A DNA stretch of 64,000 bases from the IMG/VR virus record IMGVR_UViG_3300046810_000166, positions 29,689 through 93,688 of that record, one strand, 5' to 3'. The notes under the pieces are model-generated. The model was not told the DNA's origin. It searched no databases and was given only the letters and a program-made list of their open reading frames with translations. The DNA is from a virus. This document shows positions 7,243 to 14,264 of the stretch, piece by piece. Position 1 is the stretch's first letter; the number at the start of each line of letters is the position of its first letter. The translations under genes and the position numbers were made by a program.

Positions 7243-7315
7243 GATTGAGGCAGGGACTCGAACCCCGCAATGCCGCCCTTCTGGAGCGCCGCTGTACCAC
7301 TTCGCGTTCTCAATC
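7243..7315 (-). ncRNA. tRNA-like element, 73 nt
   Basis: A perfect 7-bp acceptor (GATTGAG/CTCAATC) and a good T-arm (GCGGGG-TTCGAGT-CCCTGC) at standard spacing suggest a tRNA. The D-arm is weak, with GTGGTA in the loop. The anticodon stem is only four pairs around CCAGAAG, without U33, so identity cannot be assigned and CCA is not encoded. A further 12-bp stem (7206-7217/7323-7334) clamps it. Confidence 0.35.
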
Positions 7316-7720
7316 TAAAGACCAAGCTGTGTGACGGCCGGGTCGCAACCCCGGCGTGAGCTGTCGATGCATGACGCCCATATAGCGTTATCGACAAGAA
7401 CTACTCTGTCATGCATCCGCCACACTGCGGTGGCCGGGGCGCAACTCCCGGCTGAGCTGTAGAGGTGCCGGCAATCTATTGGCGAGATTCCGTGACACAA
7501 ACAACAAAATGGCACCTCACACCACACTGCTGGAAGCTGGAGGCAGTCCCGTCATCGCCGGTCAATCCCGACAAATCCAACTCCCAGCAGTGTGGTGGCT
7601 CGCCCTGCCCGAGCCGGCCGGGCGTTGGCACCCGGCGTCGTTCGATGATCCCACCCGCTCGTCGCGGTCCCTTTTTGGAGTGCCTTGCGGCGCCACCGGG
7701 ATACTGGCGGCTTCTCATTA

Positions 7721-7827
7721 CCACACACATGCACCCGGCCTGCTGTCACAGCCGAATGACGCCTCACAGGCCGCCAGCGAGCAAACCGGCATTCAAGCGC
7801 GACCATCAGCAAGGTGCATGTGTCTGG
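7721..7827 (-). ncRNA. Hairpin domain with a tRNA-sized (77 nt) loop
   Basis: A 15-bp stem with one mismatch (CCACACACATGCACC and complement) encloses 77 bases. No standard T-loop is visible inside. On the transcript it follows a GCCGGG-GGGAAAGAA-CCCGGC hairpin, the same order seen at other units. Confidence 0.4.
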
Positions 7828-8936
7828 TGCCGGGTTCTTTCCCCCCGGCGTAAGTCAGGCCAGTAGCTTGCCAGAGCGCCCTTCTCACACCGCGCAACGT
7901 CCATAGCCGCCTCGTTGACGAGGTTCCTCACCTCGATTCCCTGCCGCGCGCGTCACATGCCGGTGACTGTTGAAGCCTTGTGTTCATGCCGCTACTTTTC
8001 CGGCTGGCCACCCACTATTGATCATGCATCATCGTAGGTTCGGCTCCTTGGTAGACATTTACTATGACCGTCTTGAAGGGGCAAAGCCATCCAGTCATCC
8101 ATCACCACTGCTGTTCGGTGCCGCTATTTCCCGGCTGCCAGCCTTATTTCCACCGACTCATGACGCCTCGGCGTGCGTCGCAATATCCCGTCCGGCTTGG
8201 GTCCGAGGCCTATCTACTTACTCCTCGACATTGCACCGTGTTGTTCCGGCTCTCGCCGGCACGTGTAGAGCAACCATCCTTCGTGGTTTCCCACATGGAT
8301 GGAACTGGTTGACCCAGCGCGGCGCTGTCGGGCCCCTACTTTACCTGCGCAGAGATCCATGTTGACCGCTACCGCTTGGCAGTCCCATCCATGTGAGGCC
8401 TCTTGCGAAGCTGCACACGCCCGTCTAATGGCACACTCGGGTCCGCCTAATCGCTTGTTTCCATCGACGCACTGGTCAGGTCGGCCCCCTGAAACATGCC
8501 GCCTGAGCCTAGCCGCCGCCGTTGTAGCCGCGATGCTTTGCTGGTCACCCCTGCCTTTCGTGACAGGAACACGGTTGATGAATCGTGGCGCCACGGTTCC
8601 CGCGTGCTTACATTTACACCACTGACCAGCTGATAAGCCGACTTCCTTCCACGCCCGAGGCTATAGTGCTCGGTGCCTTTCCAGATGATGGCTTGTCAGC
8701 TGGGACTGTTGCCAGTCCAAGCCTAGATCACTCGAAGTCCATGCCTGAATGGGGCATGAAAGTTGGAGCCGATCTGGATGTGTCTTTCATCACCCCCCTG
8801 CAGCACAGGGCCATCGTATGGTGAATAAGCTACGGCCTTGTCGGTGCCCATCCGCACCTACGGCCTGTTCTGCCCTGATAAGCACCTTTGCGCTTATCGG
8901 GACATGCTGCTTTGCTGCTGAACTTCAATGGAATTC

Positions 8937-8965
8937 ATCATAGCGGCATTACGCATTGCGTGCAA
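8937..8965 (-). promoter_or_regulatory. Sigma70-like promoter of the RNA locus
   Basis: Minus strand TTGCAC (8960-8965), 17 bases, TATGAT (8937-8942). The operator-like ACGCAATGCGT directly abuts the -35. Predicted transcription start is near 8930, at the edge of the structured region. Confidence 0.85.
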
Positions 8966-8974
8966 GTCCTTTGT

Positions 8975-9064
8975 TCAACTTTTTTTGCGGCAATGCATCA
9001 GATGCCGCTCGACCTGCGCCTGCAGCTGGCGCAGCCGCTCGCCCTGCTCCCGTACCTTGTCCAT
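8975..9064 (-). CDS. Tiny coiled-coil protein (29 aa)
   Basis: ATG 9064 is preceded by GAGGA at five bases. The sequence (VREQGERLRQLQAQVERHL) is an amphipathic helix ending in Cys and lysines. Too short to assign. It ends just upstream of the RNA-locus promoter. The alternative frame through the same DNA gives an Arg/Ala/Pro-rich shadow and is rejected. Confidence 0.45.
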   Translation of the reverse strand: MDKVREQGERLRQLQAQVERHLMHCRKKS

Positions 9065-9084
9065 ATCCGTCCTCGCAAATAGGT

Positions 9085-9104
9085 GCCGGGCCCGAAGGCC
9101 CGGC
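9085..9104 (-). other. UUCG-capped 8-bp hairpin
   Basis: Minus strand GCCGGGCC-TTCG-GGCCCGGC without a T-run. It lies downstream of HU and may stabilise the HU mRNA 3' end or pause polymerase. A second hairpin (TGCCTGCA...TGCAGGCA, about 9124-9158) lies beside it. Confidence 0.5.
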
Positions 9105-9198
9105 GGGTGGCGCCATCCGCCTATGCCTGCAGCGCTTCCCGTTAAAGCGGTGCAGGCAACGTCGCAACTAGGCGACGCTGGCGCCAGCGGTGAACCAC

Positions 9199-9501
9199 CT
9201 ATGCAATCTGTGCGGTCTTCTCGGCCTCGAACTTGGCCTTGAGCGGGGCGGATGCGCTGATGCGGATGCGCACGGCCTCGGGGATGATGCAGGCTTCCAT
9301 GGTGCGCAGGTTACGGCCCGGACGCGCGGCGCACTGCTTGGCGGCGATGTTGGCCAGCCCCGGAACGCGCACGGCGCCATCGGCGGCCAGCTGGCGCGCG
9401 GCCACGACGCCAATGGCGTCAATCGCGGCCTCGGCCTGCACCGTCGACACATTGGCCTGCTTGGCGACCGCCGCGATGAATTCGTCCTTGTTCATTGCCA
9501 T
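9199..9501 (-). CDS. HU/IHF-like DNA-bending protein
   Basis: 100 aa, the usual HU length. MNKDEFIAAVAKQANVS and AIDAIGVVAARQLAADG match the N-terminal helices. VRVPGLANIAAKQCAARPGRNLRTMEACIIPEA covers the saddle and arm, with the RxGRN motif but Gly-Leu-Ala in place of GFGxF. SAPLKAKF is the C-terminal helix. It probably condenses or bends phage DNA during replication or packaging. GGGAG lies nine bases upstream of ATG 9501. It has its own late promoter-like element, so it is likely made with the virion proteins. Confidence 0.85.
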   Translation of the reverse strand: MAMNKDEFIAAVAKQANVSTVQAEAAIDAIGVVAARQLAADGAVRVPGLANIAAKQCAARPGRNLRTMEACIIPEAVRIRISASAPLKAKFEAEKTAQIA

Positions 9502-9534
9502 TTGGCACTGCTCCCTGTTGATCTGATGGGAGGC

Positions 9535-9550
9535 AGTCTGTTGTCACGAC
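9535..9550 (-). promoter_or_regulatory. Late-promoter-like element, copy 3
   Basis: Minus strand GTCGTGAC, AA, CAGACT. Predicted start near 9528, giving a leader of about 27 bases with a GGGAG ribosome site before HU. A 7-bp inverted repeat (TTGATAA/TTATCAA) lies immediately upstream. Confidence 0.7.
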
Positions 9551-9569
9551 TTGATAATCACCAGCTTTA

Positions 9570-9968
9570 TCAAAGCTCCCGCGTGCCGACCGGCTTGGCC
9601 CTGCCTTCCGCGCGCCGCTCGACCGCCGGGCGCTCGCGCACCAGCACCTCCTGCGGCAGCGTCGGCGACACGTTCGGGTTACGGAAGCATTCGAGCACGT
9701 GGCCGATCGTGCCGCACGTGGCGCCGCAGCAGCACACGTCAACGATCTCGCCGAAGGAGTGGGCGCCGCACTCGGCGCACCTAGCCTCGATGGTCTTGCC
9801 GCGCGCACGGCGCACCAGCACCCGACCGAGGCAGTGCTGGCAGGCGTGGTCGACCAGATCCCAGCCGCCGGCGCCGGTATCGCGGCGGACCTTCTTGGGC
9901 GCCGGGATCGCGGGCGCCGGGGTGTCGCCGAACAGGTTCAGCTGCAGCAGCTGGGTCAGGACGCTCAC
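9570..9968 (-). CDS. Cys-rich zinc-binding protein
   Basis: 132 aa from a GTG at 9968 that overlaps the upstream stop (GTGA). It contains CQHC, CAEC, CCCGATC and a later C, enough for two zinc sites (residues about 43-90). Between them HSFGEIVDV could bind nucleic acid. It is the last gene of the 13461-9570 operon. Function unknown; single-stranded DNA or RNA binding is a guess. The upstream ATG extension reads as a frame shadow. Confidence 0.6.
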   Translation of the reverse strand: MSVLTQLLQLNLFGDTPAPAIPAPKKVRRDTGAGGWDLVDHACQHCLGRVLVRRARGKTIEARCAECGAHSFGEIVDVCCCGATCGTIGHVLECFRNPNVSPTLPQEVLVRERPAVERRAEGRAKPVGTREL

Positions 9969-10531
9969 AGAACTGCCTCCACCCGCTGGATCGAACGGGC
10001 CGAGCTCCACGCGACCACCTTGGGGCCGGACTTGCGGCGCAGCATGGTCAGCACCGCCTCCAGCCGGTCGCGCACCGGGTGGTCGAAGCGCTCGATCGTC
10101 ATCTGGCCATCGGTGACGCACCCAATCTGGACATCATGCAGCAGCTTGCTCCACTTCTTGGGGCGGGCGCCCTTGGCGTTGCGGCCCTTCCTGACCTCGC
10201 TCTCGCGGTTGTAGCAGCTCACGCAGATCGTGTGGTCGCGCACCAGCCGCTTGCGGCCCAGCCCCACCTCGCTGCCGCGCCGGCAGCGCACGCACACCTG
10301 ACGATAGGTGAGGGCCTGCAGGGACTGCAGCTGCTGCGGTGGCGCCGCCGGGTGGGCGTGCTGCTGGCCCACCACGCAGCCAATGCAGCCCTCCAGCCGG
10401 CCACTGGTGCGCACCGACTCGGGCGCCGCCGCGTAGTTCTTGGCGCAGGACGCCGGCGACATGGTGCCGTAGCGCTGGCAGGCGAAAAACTTCCCCTCGA
10501 AACCGTCGACCTTGAAGTAGATGTCCTGCAT
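9965..10531 (-). CDS. Cys-rich hypothetical protein
   Basis: 188 aa. An N-terminal CQRYGTMSPASCAKNY with GCIGCVVGQQHAH and a middle VCVRCRRGS...ICVSCYNRE form two likely zinc sites. The second resembles the 'CxxC...CxxCYNRE' segment of phage Cys-rich homing or DNA-binding proteins. The basic segment RKGRNAKGARPKKWSKLL supports nucleic-acid binding. Not assigned to a family. Confidence 0.6.
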   Translation of the reverse strand: MQDIYFKVDGFEGKFFACQRYGTMSPASCAKNYAAAPESVRTSGRLEGCIGCVVGQQHAHPAAPPQQLQSLQALTYRQVCVRCRRGSEVGLGRKRLVRDHTICVSCYNRESEVRKGRNAKGARPKKWSKLLHDVQIGCVTDGQMTIERFDHPVRDRLEAVLTMLRRKSGPKVVAWSSARSIQRVEAVL

Positions 10532-10538
10532 GATGGCC

Positions 10539-11006
10539 TTATGTGTACTGCAACAGTTGATTGACGACCGCGTCGACCTCCTCGGGCGAGCGGTAGTTGG
10601 CCTGCTTCATGACCCGCTCCCACACCACGTCGAGGACGTTGCGGTAGACCTTCTGGAACTCGTATTCGCCGCAGTTGGCAAAGGCGATCGAGCGCGCCTT
10701 GTGGGTGAACGTGCCGTCCAGATTCCACACCACGTCGCAATGGCCGGCGAGGATCAGCACGCGCTCGCGGAAGCTCTCGAAGTCCTTGGCCGGGATGATG
10801 CCGTCGACCGGCTCGCCGGCCGGCACCCACAGCTCGAACGCGGTGCGGATCAGCTTGAGGCATTTGCGGTGGAAACCGGGGTTGCGCACCTTGGTCACGT
10901 CGACCTTGATGCCGGCGCCGGGCTTGAGGCTGGCCACGTAGGCCTCGGCATCCTCGCCGACCGGGCGCAGCCAGCCGCCGGGCACCTTCTCGAACAGCAC
11001 CTGCAT
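10539..11006 (-). CDS. DUF1367-family protein
   Basis: 155 aa. The segment AYVASLKPGAGIKVDVTKVRNPGFHRKCLKLI is the signature of DUF1367 (core 'K.G....V...RNP.FHRK'), found beside recombination and replication genes in lambdoid and other phages. The second half (DGTFTHKARSIAFANC, EFQKVYRNVLDVVW) also fits. Function unknown in the family. The ATG at 11006 overlaps the upstream stop. Confidence 0.75.
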   Translation of the reverse strand: MQVLFEKVPGGWLRPVGEDAEAYVASLKPGAGIKVDVTKVRNPGFHRKCLKLIRTAFELWVPAGEPVDGIIPAKDFESFRERVLILAGHCDVVWNLDGTFTHKARSIAFANCGEYEFQKVYRNVLDVVWERVMKQANYRSPEEVDAVVNQLLQYT

Positions 11007-11212
11007 CAGTGGGCCTCCGCTTTCGAGTACAGGAAGCAGCCGCTGGCCGCCGGGCGGTAGTCCAGCGCCACGCCGAGCACTTCCATGGCCTCGTCCTCGT
11101 CGCATTCCAGCTCGGCGGCAAGATAGGCGGGGTCGATGTGCTCGCGGCCGGCCGACAGCATGGCGACGGCGCGCGCGACGGCCCAGTGCGGCCAGAGAGA
11201 GGTGGCGGACAT
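11006..11212 (-). CDS. Hypothetical protein (68 aa)
   Basis: ATG 11212 to a stop overlapping the DUF1367 start. SATSLWPHWAVARAVAMLSAG and AAELECDEDEAMEVL look like a small helical bundle, possibly an HTH-like fold (helix ending at AELECDEDEAMEVL). Not recognised. Translationally coupled on both sides. Confidence 0.6.
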   Translation of the reverse strand: MSATSLWPHWAVARAVAMLSAGREHIDPAYLAAELECDEDEAMEVLGVALDYRPAASGCFLYSKAEAH

Positions 11213-11727
11213 CAGAACTCCTCCCGCTTCCAGCCGCCGCCGTTCTTCTTCGACTGCTTGGTCATCTTCACCATCACGAACACCGGCAGCACCTCGGCGC
11301 ACAGCTTGATCTTCATTTGCCCCTTGTCCGTCACGTATTCGCCCTTGGTTTCGTGGATCTCCAGCACCATGTCGCTGCGCAGGACCAGAAAGTCGATGCG
11401 GTAGAAGGTGTCGTCGGCCAGCCGCACGTTGAACGGGTGCGCCTTCCACCACAGGATCTCGCCGGCCGCGCGCTTCTGTTCGAGGATGTCGGCCCACTCC
11501 TGCTCGGTCTTGTTCAGCTTCTTGGCCGGGGCGCGGCCGATCGCCTGAAAGCGCTGCAGGCCGCCCTGCGGGCCGCTGCTGATCGCGACATCGGTGATCG
11601 TGACGCCGGCCGGGTTCGGGCCCGCCACGGTCAGCAGGGCAGCGGCCGACTCCCTGCCCGCCCTCACCTTGGCCTGATGGGCGTCTACTGCCTCCTGCGA
11701 CAGGCGAATCGCGCCACCCTTACCCAT
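11212..11727 (-). CDS. DUF1064-like nuclease (possible Holliday-junction resolvase)
   Basis: 171 aa. The C-terminal domain has a PD-(D/E)xK-like layout: FYRIDFLVLRSDMVLEIHETKGEYVTDKGQMKIKL with Asp about 127 and the E-x-K pair about 138-142, then the GGWKREEF ending typical of DUF1064. An N-terminal Lys/Gln helix precedes it. These are small phage nucleases thought to act on recombination intermediates. It fits with the DUF1364, DUF1367 and O-like genes of the operon. The substrate is inferred only. Confidence 0.72.
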   Translation of the reverse strand: MGKGGAIRLSQEAVDAHQAKVRAGRESAAALLTVAGPNPAGVTITDVAISSGPQGGLQRFQAIGRAPAKKLNKTEQEWADILEQKRAAGEILWWKAHPFNVRLADDTFYRIDFLVLRSDMVLEIHETKGEYVTDKGQMKIKLCAEVLPVFVMVKMTKQSKKNGGGWKREEF

Positions 11728-12040
11728 TGGCCTGCCCCTTGTCGAGTTCTTCCTTAGCCATGACCTTGAGCGCTTCCAGATCCGCCGGCAGCCAGCCATC
11801 GCGCATGGCGCGGCGGTAGGCGATCTGGCGCGCATCCTTCGTCATCCGGCCCATGCGCATCGCGATCGAGCGCAGCACCGCCGTGCGCAGTTCCGCAGGC
11901 CCCGCCGACAGGGCGGCCATGCGCGCGGCCGCGATCATCTTGGATACACGGCGCGCGATGCAGCAGGGGCGCGTGGCATGCGTGCGGCCGGAATCGGCCA
12001 CGCACCAGTCACACCACTCGATGACGGCGAACTCGCTCAC
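11720..12040 (-). CDS. Hypothetical protein (106 aa)
   Basis: Contains an N-terminal CDWCVADSGRTHATRPCC Cys/His cluster, probably a zinc site, then basic helices (IAAARMAALSAGP, RTAVLRSIAMRMGRM, RQIAYRRAMRDG). The MTKDARQIAYRRAMRDGWLP stretch may contact DNA. Overlaps both neighbours. Not recognised. Confidence 0.6.
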   Translation of the reverse strand: MSEFAVIEWCDWCVADSGRTHATRPCCIARRVSKMIAAARMAALSAGPAELRTAVLRSIAMRMGRMTKDARQIAYRRAMRDGWLPADLEALKVMAKEELDKGQANG

Positions 12041-12288
12041 AGCGTCTTGATCCCCATCCAGCCGCGCAGCTGCGACACCGGCACCTTGGTCGTTTCATGC
12101 ATGCGCAGCAGCAGGCCGGCGGTCACCGGGGCCTTCTGGTGCCGCACCTTGGAGAGGATCGCGTGGTCGACCCGCAGAACGCGCGCCAGCGCGGCCACGT
12201 TTTTCAGCTGCAGCGCGCTCACCAGCGAATCCACCAGCGCCACCGGGTTGTAACCCGGCTCATCGTCATACTTTTGAAGTAGTGCCAC
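12037..12288 (-). CDS. XRE-like helix-turn-helix protein
   Basis: 83 aa. LVDSLVSALQLKNVAALARVLRVDHAILSKVRH has the four-helix pattern of Cro/XRE DNA-binding domains, with LARVLRVDHAILSKVR as the likely HTH. I prefer GTG 12288 (AAGGG seven bases upstream); TTG 12291 is possible. Its 3' end overlaps the next gene. A candidate early regulator, perhaps of the ACGCAWTGCGT sites, but that link is untested. Confidence 0.6.
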   Translation of the reverse strand: MALLQKYDDEPGYNPVALVDSLVSALQLKNVAALARVLRVDHAILSKVRHQKAPVTAGLLLRMHETTKVPVSQLRGWMGIKTL

Positions 12289-13060
12289 CAACGATCCCTT
12301 TCATTTTTCCAAGTTCGGCCGCGATGCTGGCCCCCATGCTCTTGAAGCCCTCGCCGCTCGGGTCCGGCGCCCTGTAAATCTTCTTGCGCCATGGGCCGTC
12401 GCCGGCCTGCATGAACACGCGGTCGCGCCACTGCATCCACTGCTCGCCGTCGATCCGCTGCAGGCCCAGCTCGGCGCCCTTGCGGTCAATCGCGGCCGAG
12501 GATTCCCACCATGCGCCAGCCTGCTGGCCGGGCGAGGCCACCGGCGGCACGGCCGGCTCGCGGCGGCACCAGTTGCGCCACGTGGACTCCCATTCCATTT
12601 TGCTGGCGGACTGGCCGCTGGCCGACAGCCAGTGGTCCTTGAAGCGCTTGGCCACCTCCACCACCCACGCGGTGGTCCACGCCGGGAACTCCTTGATCGC
12701 CCACGCACACCACTCGTCGGGCAGGGTCCAGTCGATCGGCAGGCGGGTACCGCGCTTGCGCACCACCTTGGCGCCATCCTCGGGCGCCTTGGCCGGCGTC
12801 GGGGCGCCGCCCATCCATTCAGGGGAAATGCAGAAGGTGGGCAGGCCTTCCATCTGGCGCAGCCATTCATCGTCGGCCAGCTGGCGCAGCTGCTTGCGCA
12901 CGGTGGCCTCGGCCTGCCGGGTTTTCTTGGCCAGCCGCTCGATATCGATGGCGATGTACTCGCCGGCATCGTTGGCGATATCGGCCAGCGCCAGCGCCAG
13001 CAGCATCGGGCCGCCCTCGGGGAAGCGGGCCCACACCACGGCGGTCGCGCGCGCGCTCAC
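12266..13060 (-). CDS. Replication protein, O/DnaT-like with winged HTH
   Basis: 264 aa from GTG 13060 (GTGA overlap). The N-terminus (FPEGGPMLLALALADIANDAG ... IERLAKKTRQAEATVRKQLRQLADDEWL) is a winged-helix domain like those of phage O-type replication proteins. A second region (WVVEVAKRFKDHWLSASG, KMEWESTWRNWCRR) resembles the DnaT-like single-strand-binding segment 'F..yW......K.dW...WrnW'. It likely recruits host helicase to phage DNA (inference). Another candidate initiator is encoded at 19793. Confidence 0.65.
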   Translation of the reverse strand: MSARATAVVWARFPEGGPMLLALALADIANDAGEYIAIDIERLAKKTRQAEATVRKQLRQLADDEWLRQMEGLPTFCISPEWMGGAPTPAKAPEDGAKVVRKRGTRLPIDWTLPDEWCAWAIKEFPAWTTAWVVEVAKRFKDHWLSASGQSASKMEWESTWRNWCRREPAVPPVASPGQQAGAWWESSAAIDRKGAELGLQRIDGEQWMQWRDRVFMQAGDGPWRKKIYRAPDPSGEGFKSMGASIAAELGKMKGIVGGTTSKV

Positions 13061-13461
13061 TTGCCACTCCCCTGCGCCATGCGCTGCAGGCTGGACAGCC
13101 CGGTCACCGGGATCTTCTTGGACTTGGCGGGGCGCTTCTCGGCGCGCGGGGCGTCGGTCTTGCCATCCCACAGGCCGAGCCGGATCAGGATGGACTGCGA
13201 GCGCGCCATGGCGACGGCGAACGCACGCTCGACCATGGCCAGCGTCAGCCCGGCCGGGCGCGAGTACTGGCGGTCATAGACCATGTGGCAGTAGTAGCAG
13301 GCGTAGCAGCCATTGTGGTCGAACGCCTTGAGGGCGCCGCCCTTGCCATGCTGGTGGCTGTTCGAGTGCGCCCACACGGTTTTTTCCGGGTCGCCGCAGC
13401 ACACGCCCGGCAGTTTCAGCTCGCACTCGCGGCCGCGTGCGGAATCAGTAATGCGGCTCAT
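13057..13461 (-). CDS. DUF1364 (YbcO-like) putative nuclease
   Basis: 134 aa. ARGRECELKLPGVCCGDPEKTVWAHSNSHQHGKGGALKAFD followed by GCYACYYCHMVYD is the DUF1364 signature: zinc-binding CHCC core of an HNH-like putative nuclease found in the nin region of lambdoid phages. Catalysis is unproven in my knowledge of the family. It is first in the leftward operon downstream of a sigma70-like promoter. Confidence 0.8.
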   Translation of the reverse strand: MSRITDSARGRECELKLPGVCCGDPEKTVWAHSNSHQHGKGGALKAFDHNGCYACYYCHMVYDRQYSRPAGLTLAMVERAFAVAMARSQSILIRLGLWDGKTDAPRAEKRPAKSKKIPVTGLSSLQRMAQGSGK

Positions 13462-13520
13462 TTGGCGGCCCCGGCGTCATGCTTCTCAGCAGCAACTTTC
13501 CAGCTGTAAATCTTGTGCAA
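13458..13520 (-). CDS. Possible micro-protein (20 aa)
   Basis: TTG 13518-13520 is preceded by AGGAG at six bases. The frame reads on to a stop overlapping the DUF1364 start (ATGA). The upstream open frame also looks protein-like but lacks an ATG. It may be a leader peptide coupling translation. Low confidence. Confidence 0.25.
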   Translation of the reverse strand: MHKIYSWKVAAEKHDAGAAK

Positions 13521-13589
13521 CACTTGCTCCTGAAAATCACCGGGTTTTGCTCTGCTGAATAATTTATATCCAGCAGTAAATGAACTACA

Positions 13590-13618
13590 ATTGTGTCAAA
13601 GCAAGTTCTGTCAGTCAA
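13590..13618 (-). promoter_or_regulatory. Leftward sigma70-like promoter
   Basis: Minus strand TTGACT (13613-13618), 17 bases, CACAAT (13590-13595). It lies in the AT-rich gap between divergent operons and should drive 13461-9570. It has no ACGCAWTGCGT site. Confidence 0.55.
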
Positions 13619-13707
13619 TGCCTACAAAAACTATTTTTCCAGATCAATACGGAAAGCCAACAAGGAAGGTTTTTTCCTGTATATCAGGGGAAATTTCTAC
13701 GAATCTA

Positions 13708-13736
13708 TTGACGCAATGCGTTATGGCAGGTAATAT
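13708..13736 (+). promoter_or_regulatory. Rightward sigma70-like early promoter
   Basis: TTGACG (13708-13713), 17 bases, TAATAT (13731-13736). The operator-like ACGCAATGCGT overlaps the -35. It leads into a leader of about 100 bases before the gene at 13846. Confidence 0.85.
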
Positions 13737-13808
13737 ACGACTCACTGGAATCAGCTTCACAGGCAGGACGGGAGAAGCCGGTAAAACACCTCGGTGCATA
13801 GCGCCGGC

Positions 13809-13845
13809 CTCCCGATAACAACAACGTCAACAATCGGGAGTTTTT
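13809..13845 (+). other. Leader hairpin that includes the ribosome site
   Basis: CTCCCGAT, 16 bases, ATCGGGAG, then TTTTT directly before ATG 13846. The right arm contains the GGGAG ribosome site. It looks like a terminator and could act as an attenuator or block initiation. Confidence 0.5.
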
Positions 13846-13974
13846 ATGGATCGCACCTACCAGATCAACGAATTCAGCGTGACCCGCACCACGCGCCGCC
13901 GCCAGCGTATCGGTGGCACCATCCTCAAGGCCATCGTCCTGATCGCCGCCGTCGCCTTCGTGGTGTGGAAATGA
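13846..13974 (+). CDS. Small basic membrane-anchored protein (42 aa)
   Basis: ATG 13846 to TGA 13974. The N-terminus is Arg-rich (RTTRRRQRIGG). The C-terminus is one transmembrane segment (ILKAIVLIAAVAFVVW). The stop overlaps the next start (ATGA). As the first gene of the rightward early operon it may be an early host-acting protein. Function unknown. Confidence 0.6.
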   Translation: MDRTYQINEFSVTRTTRRRQRIGGTILKAIVLIAAVAFVVWK

Positions 13975-14264
13975 TCGTCGCCCCTGCCTACCCTCGCATC
14001 CGCCGCGCCGGCCGTGTGCGCCGCGTCTTCCTGTCGCTGCACCGTGCGCGCCTGATCTGGAATATCACCGGCGCCGGCATCGAGCTGGCATCCCTGCAGC
14101 GCATCATCGACAACGATGTGACCGTGATCTACACCTACCCGCACCTGCGCCCGAAGCTGCTGCCGACGATCGACGCCCGCTACATCGAGCGCGAAGCGAT
14201 CGAGAAGGATCTGGCCAAGTGGAACCGCACCCTCAAGGTGATCGAGCAGGAGCTGCACCAGTGA
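13971..14264 (+). CDS. Hypothetical protein (97 aa)
   Basis: ATG 13971 overlaps the upstream stop. A basic N-terminus (RIRRAGRVRRVFLSLHRARL) is followed by TVIYTYPHLRPKLLPTIDARY and an acidic helix at the C-terminus. No known motif. It directly precedes, and overlaps, the RecB/Cas4-like nuclease (GTGA). A longer frame starting at 13794 is a shadow of the small membrane gene. Confidence 0.6.
   Translation: MIVAPAYPRIRRAGRVRRVFLSLHRARLIWNITGAGIELASLQRIIDNDVTVIYTYPHLRPKLLPTIDARYIEREAIEKDLAKWNRTLKVIEQELHQ

Larger units (their letters stand above)
6351..8930 (-). ncRNA. Large structured RNA locus, about 2.6 kb
   Basis: No plausible protein is encoded on either strand, which is exceptional in this tightly packed genome. 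The region has a strong minus-strand promoter (8937-8965) and terminator (6011-6038). It is full of inverted repeats: 17 bp at 6742-6758/6929-6945, 14 bp at 6997-7010/7110-7123, 12 bp at 7206-7217/7323-7334, 10 bp at 7366-7375/7408-7417, 13 bp at 7521-7533/7584-7596, 14 of 15 bp at 7721-7735/7813-7827 and 15 of 16 bp at 8292-8307/8380-8395. Between them are short hairpins of the type GCCGGG-loop-CCCGGC and GNRA-closed stems such as CCGGC-GAGA-GCCGG and GCCTC-GAAA-GAGGC. It could be a chain of divergent tRNA-like units or a giant ornate RNA of the GOLLD/ROOL kind known from phages. I cannot fold or search it here. Confidence 0.6.
13521..13845. promoter_or_regulatory. Divergent early control region
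   Basis: A 325-base AT-rich gap, unusual in this genome. It carries a leftward promoter (13590-13618), a rightward promoter (13708-13736), the ACGCAATGCGT operator at 13711-13721 and a hairpin before the first rightward gene. No gene is seen apart from the possible micro-protein at its left edge. Confidence 0.65.

Noticed and set aside
6999-7827. CRISPR array
   Set aside because: The repeats are inverted, of different sequence and unequal spacing; no direct repeat of constant length and no cas genes.
7465-7866. Plus-strand frame of 133 codons inside the RNA locus
   Set aside because: Composition (Pro, His, Cys, Arg) is not protein-like, there is no ribosome site, and it runs against the promoter and terminator of the locus.
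6742-8395. A cluster of ordinary tRNA genes
   Set aside because: Only two standard T-loops are found in 2.5 kb and neither element has a convincing D-arm and anticodon arm, so I call them tRNA-like only.
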